From Acidimicrobiales bacterium (GTDB lineage Bacteria; Actinomycetota; Acidimicrobiia; Acidimicrobiales; Palsa-688), in NCBI GenBank assembly GCA_019241495.1, contig JAFAWZ010000327.1, positions 1 to 15,928 of the forward strand: 15,928 bases of DNA, read 5' to 3'. The notes under the pieces were generated by a model. The model was not told where the DNA came from. It made no database searches and saw only the letters and a list, made by a program, of their open reading frames with translations. Position numbers and translations under genes: made by a program. This document shows, one piece after another, positions 1-5,461 of the stretch (positions are counted from its first letter, which is position 1; each line of letters starts with the position of its first letter).

Positions 1-1111
1 CGACCGCGATCTGCACGGCCGCGGGCAGCAGGCGGGCTCGGCTCAGCCGGTCCGGGGGCTCGTCGGCGAGACAGCCTGCAATGATCCGTCGCGCTTGATC
101 GAGGTGGCCTTGGGCTAGCCGGAGAAGGGCGGCGCCGGCGCACGCACGGCCGCACAACTGTTCGGCGCGGGCGAAGGCCTCTTCGGCACCGTCGAGGTCC
201 CCCAGCCGGCGACGAATGTCCCCCACTTCGGCGAAGGCGGAAACCGCGTTGGGCAGGTGACTACCGAGCAGCTCGTCACAAGCGCGGGCGGCCTCACGTT
301 CAGCCTCTTCGAGCGCCCCGCGACGGTCGAGCACCACCGCCCGATGGACCCGGCAGATACCAGGAAAGATGGCCAAGGGATACCGGGCTGCCCATGTCGC
401 AGTGGCGTCGGTCCACTCTGCCGCCCGGCGCAGGTCTCCCAGCTCCTCGCAGGCGCTGATCATGCTGCAGTAAACCTTGCCGGTCGAGTAAGGACCGAGC
501 CGACCCTCTACCGCCAGCAGCATGGCTTCGTCGAGGTGGCACAGACCCTCCGCCGGTCGGGCGGCGTCGATGAGTACCCGGCCCAAGGTCTGTAGAGCCT
601 CGGCTTCGAGATCGGCCGACGCCAGAGCTCGGCCCAACACCCGAGACCGCTCGGCCAGTTCCGCGGCCTGGTCGAGACGCCCCTGGCCGTGGGCAATCTC
701 CGCCTCGCGCAACAGCAGGGCGCCGTACTCGACGCAACCCGTGTCGCCCTCCAGAGCCCGGCGGGCTCGTTGCAGCCAGCCTGTTCCGGCCGCGGGACGT
801 CCCCGCAAACAGTGGTCCTGGTAGAGCCACACCGCGCACATGGCGGCCCGGCGGTGCTCTCCGAGCGATTCATAGAGACCGTGGGCCGCTTGACGAGCGT
901 CGATGCTCTCCTCCACGCGCCCGAGCCACCAAGCCGAGTCCGCGAGCAGGTCGAGCCGCTCCGCCTCATGGATCGGCTGGTCCCACGACAATCCTTGCAG
1001 AAGCTCATGGCAGGCCTGCCAGTCATGGCTGCGGCCAGCGTCGCGGGCGCAACGTAACGCGTCGGTCGACGTGCTCTCCGGTTCTGGACGACCTGAAACG
1101 GCCCCGGTCAC
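1..1111 (-). CDS. TPR-rich regulator, probable LuxR-type, N-terminal part (C-terminus beyond the window)
   Basis: An uninterrupted minus-strand frame of 370 codons runs from a GTG at 1111 to the left edge. No ATG start is available: the frame opens after an in-frame TAG near 1165, and GTG 1111 is the first good start. It lacks a clear Shine-Dalgarno sequence. The protein is helical and Ala/Leu/Glu-rich, with tetratricopeptide-like repeats (segments such as WWLGRVEESIDARQAAHGLY and RRLGDLDGAEEAFARAEQL). The layout matches actinobacterial LuxR C-terminal-related regulators of roughly 550 residues, in which an N-terminal TPR array precedes a C-terminal HTH. The HTH would lie outside the window, so the DNA-binding role is inferred. 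No P-loop ATPase precedes the TPRs, so this is not the large LAL form. A tautomerase gene lies 66 bp upstream on the same strand and may be co-transcribed. Confidence 0.75.
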   Translation of the reverse strand, partial: MTGAVSGRPEPESTSTDALRCARDAGRSHDWQACHELLQGLSWDQPIHEAERLDLLADSAWWLGRVEESIDARQAAHGLYESLGEHRRAAMCAVWLYQDHCLRGRPAAGTGWLQRARRALEGDTGCVEYGALLLREAEIAHGQGRLDQAAELAERSRVLGRALASADLEAEALQTLGRVLIDAARPAEGLCHLDEAMLLAVEGRLGPYSTGKVYCSMISACEELGDLRRAAEWTDATATWAARYPLAIFPGICRVHRAVVLDRRGALEEAEREAARACDELLGSHLPNAVSAFAEVGDIRRRLGDLDGAEEAFARAEQLCGRACAGAALLRLAQGHLDQARRIIAGCLADEPPDRLSRARLLPAAVQIAV

Positions 1112-1177
1112 CTTGCCCAGGCTAGTGACACGCGACCATTGGCAGCGTCGCGCTCTTGGACATGTGATCCCTTTTGG

Positions 1178-1408
1178 CTATGCGCCGGCGGGCGTACCTC
1201 GGAGCATTCCCTTGACCCCATCGGTAGTGACAGGCTCGCCTCCCATGGTCCACTGACCACTTGCGACGTCCTGGATGACCACCCACGTCACGCCTCGAGC
1301 GGGCTCACCAACCGTGTCGGCAAGAACGTCGGTGAAACCTTGGGCGATCGCTTGCTTCTGCTCCCGGCTCAGCACACCCTCCATAACCTTGACATCGATG
1401 ATCGGCAC
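1178..1408 (-). CDS. Tautomerase family protein (4-oxalocrotonate tautomerase-like)
   Basis: A 76-residue protein, the usual size for 4-OT monomers, which assemble as hexamers. I chose the GTG at 1408 because it places Pro directly after the initiator (MPIIDVKVMEG). That Pro is the catalytic base once Met is removed. An AAGGAG ribosome site lies 6 bases upstream. A GTG at 1423 in the same frame would bury the Pro, and it overlaps the ribosome site. The conserved EGVLSREQK and VTWVVIQDV segments and the Trp-Gly-Gly region (QWTMGG) fit the 'VTWVVIEEV' subgroup. The Arg11 and Arg39 equivalents of classical 4-OT are not present (Val and Thr at those places), so the substrate is unlikely to be 2-hydroxymuconate and is unknown. 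It is followed by the TPR regulator on the same strand. Confidence 0.88.
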   Translation of the reverse strand: MPIIDVKVMEGVLSREQKQAIAQGFTDVLADTVGEPARGVTWVVIQDVASGQWTMGGEPVTTDGVKGMLRGTPAGA

Positions 1409-1414
1409 TTTGCT

Positions 1415-1420
1415 CTCCTT
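1415..1420 (-). promoter_or_regulatory. Ribosome binding site deciding the tautomerase start
   Basis: AAGGAG on the minus strand, 6 bases before the GTG at 1408. It selects this start over the in-frame GTG at 1423, and so yields the N-terminal catalytic proline. Confidence 0.75.
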
Positions 1421-1748
1421 CACATGGCGCGGCCCAGGCCCGTCCCGGTCCGATTCTCATCGTCGGCGAAGACGAACCGGCGATGCATCGGACAAACTCA
1501 GCATTCAAAGGGCGCTCATCTGAGCCGACGATGAGGTATCCGCCCCATTCCCACCCACCAGTCACTGGGGCGATCGTCCGATGCGACTACGTCCGCTGCG
1601 GACCAAGATGGTTGCGTGGATCAAACCGGACGGTCAGACGCCGCCGCTCGCCGCATCGCCAAGCTCATCGAGATGGGCCGCGACCGAGAAGCCGCGGAAC
1701 TGGCCGTCACCCCCGAGCATCTCGCCACCTATCCCGCACAGCCCACCC
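1421..1748. other. Divergent intergenic region
   Basis: About 330 bp between the divergent tautomerase and TIGR03086 genes. It contains a 12-bp inverted repeat (1456-1467 and 1524-1535), a 10-bp palindrome CGATGCATCG at 1481-1490, and several TCCGAT words. The part from 1535 is open in the same frame as the downstream gene (with a GTG at 1616 and coding-like composition). It matches nothing I recognise, and the strong ribosome site further down argues that it is leader sequence or a remnant. No confident -35/-10 pair was found. Confidence 0.5.
1456..1535. repeat. 12-bp perfect inverted repeat, 56-bp spacer
   Basis: CTCATCGTCGGC at 1456-1467 is exactly complementary to GCCGACGATGAG at 1524-1535. 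A third half-copy, CTCATC at 1515-1520, can form a local 6-bp stem with GATGAG at 1530-1535. The position in a divergent intergenic region suggests paired operator half-sites or the ends of a lost small element. Neither can be settled from the sequence. Confidence 0.5.
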
Positions 1749-1754
1749 AAGGAG
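1749..1754 (+). promoter_or_regulatory. Ribosome binding site of the TIGR03086 gene
   Basis: AAGGAG, 5 bases before ATG 1760. It supports the short start over the in-frame GTG at 1616, which would add 48 residues foreign to the family. Confidence 0.7.
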
Positions 1755-1759
1755 AGCCA

Positions 1760-2302
1760 ATGCAAGTACTCGATCAGCTTGACCAGCTCGGGCCGCTGCT
1801 GGCCGGCGTCGTCGGTGGAATCCGACCCGATCAATTGGCCAACCCGACGCCCTGTGCCAAGTTCACCGTACAAGGAGTGCTGGAGCACATGATCGGCGGG
1901 GCGACCAGGTTCACAGCCGCGTTTTGCGGCGTCGAGCCCAGCCGACCGGACCTCAGCGACGTGCTGACCAACTTCGGTCCGACCTTGACCGGCCTCACCA
2001 CGGTCATGCACGGCCCTGGCGCCCTGGGCCGCACCATCGCGGCCCCCTTCGGCCAGGTACCGGGAGATACCTTTGCCCGCTTCGTCGTCCTCGACGGCCT
2101 TGTCCACGGATGGGACCTGTCCACCGCCACGGGTCAGCCCTACCACCCCACCGACGAACTGGTCACCGAGGTGCAAGCCTTCGCCGATCAAGCGGTCGAG
2201 CCGCTACGCGACGGCGACACCTTCGGGCCTGCCGTCCAGCCGCCGCCATCGGCCACGCCCATCCAGCGCCTCGCAGCCTTTACCGGACGCAAGCTGGTTT
2301 GA
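1760..2302 (+). CDS. TIGR03086 family metal-binding protein (DinB / maleylpyruvate isomerase-like fold)
   Basis: A 180-residue protein, typical for this actinobacterial family. It opens with LDQLDQLGPLLAGVV and shows the family signatures: NPTPCAKFTVQGVLEHM (residues 28-44), with a putative metal ligand His43, and LVHGWDLSTATGQ (114-126), with His116. These correspond to the helical-bundle metal site of DinB and mycothiol-dependent isomerases. Members are thought to act in mycothiol-linked or similar thiol chemistry, but the actual reaction is not established. The start at ATG 1760 is set by AAGGAG upstream. A longer frame back to GTG 1616 exists but adds sequence not seen in the family. The gene is convergent with the MFS gene, with only 19 bp between the stops. 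Confidence 0.85.
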   Translation: MQVLDQLDQLGPLLAGVVGGIRPDQLANPTPCAKFTVQGVLEHMIGGATRFTAAFCGVEPSRPDLSDVLTNFGPTLTGLTTVMHGPGALGRTIAAPFGQVPGDTFARFVVLDGLVHGWDLSTATGQPYHPTDELVTEVQAFADQAVEPLRDGDTFGPAVQPPPSATPIQRLAAFTGRKLV

Positions 2303-2321
2303 GGTGGCGTGAAGGCACCCC

Positions 2322-3602
2322 CTAGTGGCTATGGAACGACGCCTCTACTGAGCAGAGCTCACCATCGACTACCCGAGCATCCAGCTCCGGTACGTCCGCG
2401 CCTAGCTGGCGGACGGAAGGGACCGCGAGCACACACAACACCTCGACTGCCATCAACACCGCCGCCGCGTACAAGGTGGTACGGACTCCGATGGCGTTCG
2501 CCACGGGGCCGGCCAGGGCGTATCCCACGGGAAGCAAGGCGATCGAGCCGAACCAATCGTACGAGCTGACCCTGGATAGGACTTGCTGCGGCACCTGGGC
2601 CTGCAAGGTGGTGTCCCACAGGGTCCCGAATAGAGCGAATCCCCCTCCCCCGATCGCGGCCACAAAGGCGATAGCCGGTACAGGTGCGGCTGCCGCGAGA
2701 AGCGCCGGTAGTGGTACGAATCCCATTGTTGCCAACGTGGCTGCAAGCAGTGGTCGACGGGGCCGATACCGAAGAGCGACGAGCCCACCAAGAAGCGCAC
2801 CGATCCCGAACGCCGACAAGATGACACCCCACGACCCGGCGCCTCCGAGGTGGGTCTTCGCTACGACCGCGCCGAGGACGATCACAGGTGCGTACACTGT
2901 CAGGTGCCAAAGGCCAAACTCTACGACGATCACCCACAGCCAGGTCCTCGAGCGAAATTCTCTCCACCCCACATGGAGGTCCTTGAGCAAACTCGCCCTT
3001 TCCCGAACTGGTGAGAGTGGTGCCCGCATCAGGGTCATGAGGAGCGCGCTGACTATGAAACTGCCCGCGTCGACGGCGATCGCCGGTCCTGGGCCGACTG
3101 TAGCCACGAGCACCCCAGCCAGGGCCGGTCCCGCGATCGAGCCGACCGACCAGGAAAGGTTCTGCAGGGCGTTGGCCTGAGTCAAGGTCTCACCCGTAAG
3201 CAACTGCGGCAGCAGTCCCGTAATAGCCGGATTGAAGAACGCTGCCCCGACTCCCCAGACCGCTTCCAGCGCTACCAGCTGCCACAGCTGCCAGTGGCCT
3301 GAGATGAACAGCACAGCGACAGATCCCTGGACCGCCGCACGCAAGGTGTCGGCGGTCAACATCATCCATCTGCGCGACAGACGATCAGCCAGAGCTCCAC
3401 CGAGAAGTAGCAACAGAACCATCGTGGCCGTGCCCGCACCGAGCACGAAGCCGACTTGGCGCGCCGTCCCACCGTGATCGAGGATGCCGAAACTGATCGC
3501 CACTGGGGTCATCTCATCGCCGACCAGGGAGAACACCTGACCTGCGAAGAGAAGGCGGTAGTTCCGCTCGCGAAGCGCAGCAAGGCGCTGAGGCAGGCGC
3601 AT
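2322..3602 (-). CDS. MFS transporter (MFS_3 / enterobactin-exporter-like)
   Basis: About 426 residues with the hydrophobic pattern of a 12-helix major facilitator. The start MRLPQRLAALRERNYRLLFA followed by GQVFSLVGDEMTPVAIS is the classic N-terminus of the MFS_3 (DHA3-type) drug or siderophore exporters. The cytoplasmic loop 2-3 motif, ALADRLSRRWMM, is present. The C-terminal tail is hydrophilic. I chose ATG 3602 because homologous proteins begin near there. In-frame starts at 3653 (ATG) and 3674 (GTG) would add 17 or 24 Cys/Arg-rich residues, and none of the three has a strong ribosome site. The substrate is unknown. The gene lies downstream of the S4 gene on the same strand. Confidence 0.9.
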   Translation of the reverse strand: MRLPQRLAALRERNYRLLFAGQVFSLVGDEMTPVAISFGILDHGGTARQVGFVLGAGTATMVLLLLLGGALADRLSRRWMMLTADTLRAAVQGSVAVLFISGHWQLWQLVALEAVWGVGAAFFNPAITGLLPQLLTGETLTQANALQNLSWSVGSIAGPALAGVLVATVGPGPAIAVDAGSFIVSALLMTLMRAPLSPVRERASLLKDLHVGWREFRSRTWLWVIVVEFGLWHLTVYAPVIVLGAVVAKTHLGGAGSWGVILSAFGIGALLGGLVALRYRPRRPLLAATLATMGFVPLPALLAAAAPVPAIAFVAAIGGGGFALFGTLWDTTLQAQVPQQVLSRVSSYDWFGSIALLPVGYALAGPVANAIGVRTTLYAAAVLMAVEVLCVLAVPSVRQLGADVPELDARVVDGELCSVEASFHSH

Positions 3603-3755
3603 CGGGTCGACGCTACGTCGCGGGACCCTCAGTGGGCACACACATTTTCGCATCTCGCCATTCCCGAGCTGCACAGCATCGAGCCGTCTCAGAACGAGGC
3701 GTGAGAAGTGGTCGGCCCACCGAACCTATCGTCGGAAACGACTGGACAGGGAGCG

Positions 3756-4124
3756 CTACCCGTGCCGATCCCGCAGCCGGTCTATCAATCGCCGATCTCT
3801 CTTGGTCGGCCTCCCAGCGGAGCGGTCCCGCACCAAGCCCGGAGACGCCAGAGCGGTGGGCGGACGAGGAGGGCTGTGGTCGCGGTAGCACTCCGCCGCC
3901 CGCGCCGCGCCCACCCTTTTGTCGATCACCTCTGCCACCTCCAATACCCGGTCCCGGCCGTCCACCCTGATGGTGACCACATCTCCCACCCTGACGGTGG
4001 TCGCAGGCTTCGTCACGGCCCGGTTGACTGACACATGCCCGCCCTTACACGCCTCCGTGGCAACGGTGCGGGTCTTGAAAACCCTGACCGACCACAGCCA
4101 CCGATCCACTCTGGTGCTGTCCAC
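3756..4124 (-). CDS. S4-domain RNA-binding protein (Hsp15/YrfH-like)
   Basis: A 122-residue protein. The S4 domain spans about residues 5-65: it begins RVDRWLWSVRVFKTRT and continues with GGHVSVN and VRVGDVVTIRV, the alpha-L-like RNA-binding fold. The basic C-terminus GRPTKRDRRLIDRL is typical of the Hsp15 group. E. coli Hsp15 rescues stalled 50S subunits carrying nascent chains, and a similar role here is an inference. The start is GTG 4124 (MDSTRVDRWLW). A second GTG five codons later is possible. The MFS gene follows on the same strand after about 150 bp. Upstream lies the truncated bioY. Confidence 0.88.
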   Translation of the reverse strand: MDSTRVDRWLWSVRVFKTRTVATEACKGGHVSVNRAVTKPATTVRVGDVVTIRVDGRDRVLEVAEVIDKRVGAARAAECYRDHSPPRPPTALASPGLVRDRSAGRPTKRDRRLIDRLRDRHG

Positions 4125-4255
4125 TCGGTCAGTCTGCCAGCAGCCGATCCCCCCTTGCGATGGACTAGAAGGCTCGACGAAGACGGCCGAGCTTCGTTTT
4201 GGGGACTGGAGGCCATGCCGGCTGTGCTCACCTCGGACGTCGCTGACTCGTTCGA

Positions 4256-4422
4256 TCAGCTGCTTCGTGGCGTGAAGGAGAGATGCACCGAGATCTGCGC
4301 CAGGGCGCCGACGCAGCCGGCCCCGCCGACCACGAGCAGCCCGTCGCGTAGGAGCGTTCCTGGGAGCAGGTCGGCGAGCACGAGCGGTGTGCGGTTGGGC
4401 AGCGCGACGGCACCGGTCATTT
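4256..4422 (-). pseudogene. bioY: Truncated biotin transporter S component BioY, N-terminal fragment only
   Basis: ATG 4422 is preceded by a good AGGAGG at 4433-4438 and encodes only 55 residues. They match the start of BioY: a variable leader, then LADLLPGTLLRDGLLVVGGA, then ALAQISVHLSFTP, which corresponds to the first membrane helix and the 'QI-PLPFTPVP' motif. The frame ends two codons later at a TGA, right where the family continues into VPITGQT. Full BioY has about 190 residues and six helices. No frame in the remaining 131 bp before the S4 gene carries the rest, so the 3' part is deleted or replaced rather than frameshifted. An intact ribosome site suggests recent loss. A functional peptide is possible but unlikely. 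Confidence 0.75.
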
Positions 4423-4432
4423 GGGGGGAACC

Positions 4433-4438
4433 TCCTGG
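4433..4438 (-). promoter_or_regulatory. Intact ribosome binding site of the bioY fragment
   Basis: AGGAGG on the minus strand, 10 bases before ATG 4422. It has survived although the gene body is gone. Confidence 0.6.
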
Positions 4439-4484
4439 CGAGTCACGATTGGCGTGACGATGGCATTGGACCCAGCAGATAGGC

Positions 4485-4504
4485 ATTTGGTTCCAAATCG
4501 GTTC
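4485..4504. repeat. Short inverted repeat and GGTTCC direct repeat upstream of bioY
   Basis: ATTTGG-TT-CCAAAT is a 6-bp-arm inverted repeat. It overlaps two GGTTCC words spaced 11 bp apart (start to start). It lies about 60 bp upstream of the bioY start and just before the DUF6314 gene, so it may be an old operator. It does not match a biotin regulator site that I can name with confidence. Confidence 0.35.
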
Positions 4505-4534
4505 CGAAGCTCATCTCGACGGCAGAATGACGTG

Positions 4535-4992
4535 GTGAAGATCACAGACACCTCTGCGTTTCTCCTGGGAACGTGGGGTCTTGATCGCCTGATCGAGGAC
4601 CACCAATCTGGGAGTTGCGGATCGTTCCGGGGGACCGCCGATGTCGTAGCGGTCGACTCCGAGCACGCCGGCGTGTCAGTCCGTCGAGCGCACTACGACG
4701 AAACGGGGGAGCTCCGCTTTGGTGCCCACACCGGGCCGGCATCTCGACATCTAGAGTTTGTGATCAGGCTGGCCAGCAATGTCGTGATGATCCACTTCGC
4801 AGACGGGCGGCCTTTCGTCGATCTTGACCTTCGAAGTGGCAGATGGCAAGCATTCACCACTGTGGCGCCGACTGCTACCAACTCACCACCGTCGTGTGGT
4901 CACAAGAGATCGTGGAAGAACACTGGCACGTCCGGGGTCCCACTACTAGCTACGACGCCGTCACGACCTTGACGCGTCTCCATTCGCCTTAG
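4535..4992 (+). pseudogene. DUF6314 family protein, frameshifted
   Basis: The first part reads FLLGTWGLDRLIEDHQSG, then ELRFGAHTGPASRHLEF and HFADGRPFVDLDLRSGRW, which are the hallmarks of DUF6314. After GRWQA near 4850 the frame turns into non-family sequence and ends at 4972. Shifting frame by the loss of one base at about 4847-4852 restores the expected C-terminus: HHCGADCYQLTTVVW, then EHWHVRGPTTSYDAVTTLTR, stopping at TAG 4990-4992. The gene is therefore complete except for a one-base deletion. The start is one of two adjacent GTG codons (4532 or 4535), without a clear ribosome site. An in-frame ATG exists further upstream. The function of the family is unknown. A sequencing error remains an alternative explanation. 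Confidence 0.8.
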
Positions 4993-5012
4993 AGGCTGGC
5001 GCAAAACCTCTA
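4990..5012 (+). terminator. Weak stem-loop at the DUF6314 stop
   Basis: TAGAGG (4990-4995, including the stop codon) pairs with CCTCTA (5007-5012) across an 11-base loop. There is no T run, and the next hairpin begins immediately, so a termination role is only possible. Confidence 0.3.
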
Positions 5013-5053
5013 TGTGACGCGTTATCCGCACTATTTGCGGTTAACGCGTCACA
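5013..5053. repeat. Long near-perfect palindrome (41 bp)
   Basis: TGTGACGCGTTA (5013-5024) is perfectly complementary to TAACGCGTCACA (5042-5053). Inside it, CCGCA (5026-5030) pairs with TGCGG (5036-5040) around the loop CTATT, with a single T-T mismatch. This gives 17 paired bases in a 41-bp element. It sits between the DUF6314 gene and the mscL remnant. There is no T tract, so it could be a bidirectional transcript barrier, a protein-binding site or the relic of a small palindromic repeat. Confidence 0.75.
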
Positions 5054-5075
5054 AAGCGCGATTGTGGTCACAAAG
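5048..5075. repeat. GTCACAAAG direct repeat next to the palindrome
   Basis: GTCACAAAG occurs at 5048-5056 and 5067-5075, 19 bp apart, each followed by (A)CGCG. The second copy overlaps TTGTG-GT-CACAA (5062-5073), itself an inverted repeat. From here to 5195 I see no gene and only GC-rich, purine-rich sequence. Confidence 0.45.
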
Positions 5076-5195
5076 ACGCGCCCTCCGGAGAAGACGGGGA
5101 GGGAGGAGGGGGATGGGGAAGGGCCGCCAAGGCGATACGATCCGACCCGCGCCCAACCGGTCCGCGCCAAGCCGGCTGGACTGAGTGAGACCGGC

Positions 5196-5459
5196 TCAGG
5201 CAGCCATGCCCACTTCGGCTGTGCAGTACCGGCAACGGACAGCCGCCTTGGGGATCTCGCTCAAGCATTGCGGGCAGGGTCGTTCCGTACCCTGAACACT
5301 CCGCTCCCGATGCAGAAAGTCAAACTGGAGAAGTCCAGCTTGTGCTTCCCCGGGATGGCCAGAAGCGAGAGTATGAGATTCACCACATCTTTGATGATGG
5401 CGCCGAAGAACATCGCGATCACGACCGCAATGGCTAGGTCATCGACTGCGTCAGCAGCC
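5196..5459 (-). pseudogene. mscL: Degenerate large-conductance mechanosensitive channel MscL
   Basis: Minus-strand translation from about 5444 gives DLAIAVVIAMFFGAIIKDVV, then LDFSSLTFCIGSGVFRVRN. This matches the first transmembrane helix and periplasmic start of MscL ('DLAVAVVIGAAFGAIVK... DFSALTF'). The N-terminal amphipathic segment and start codon are missing; upstream sequence runs into the stop of the kinase gene. After VRN the second helix is absent. In another frame the ending CPQCLSEIPKAAVRCRYC, then TAEVGMAA, appears. This is the zinc-ribbon-like tail seen on many actinobacterial MscL proteins. The gene has therefore lost its start, its second helix and its reading frame. The TGA is at 5196-5198. 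It cannot make a channel. Confidence 0.8.
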
Positions 5460-5461
5460 GG

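Noticed and set aside
508..1026. Minus-strand 172-codon frame within the first gene
   Set aside because: It is Cys/Arg/Ser-rich and out of frame with the clear TPR protein, which explains the region better.
4013..4231. 72-codon minus-strand frame covering the missing part of bioY
   Set aside because: It contains no hydrophobic helices and no BioY motifs, and it overlaps the S4 gene in another frame.
4990..5053. Rho-independent terminator
   Set aside because: The stems are real but neither is followed by a T run, so I list them as a stem-loop and a palindrome rather than claim a proven terminator.
5068..5268. 66-codon minus-strand frame upstream of the palindrome
   Set aside because: It is in a different frame from both recognisable mscL segments, is Pro/Ser/Arg-rich and has no similarity to a known protein.
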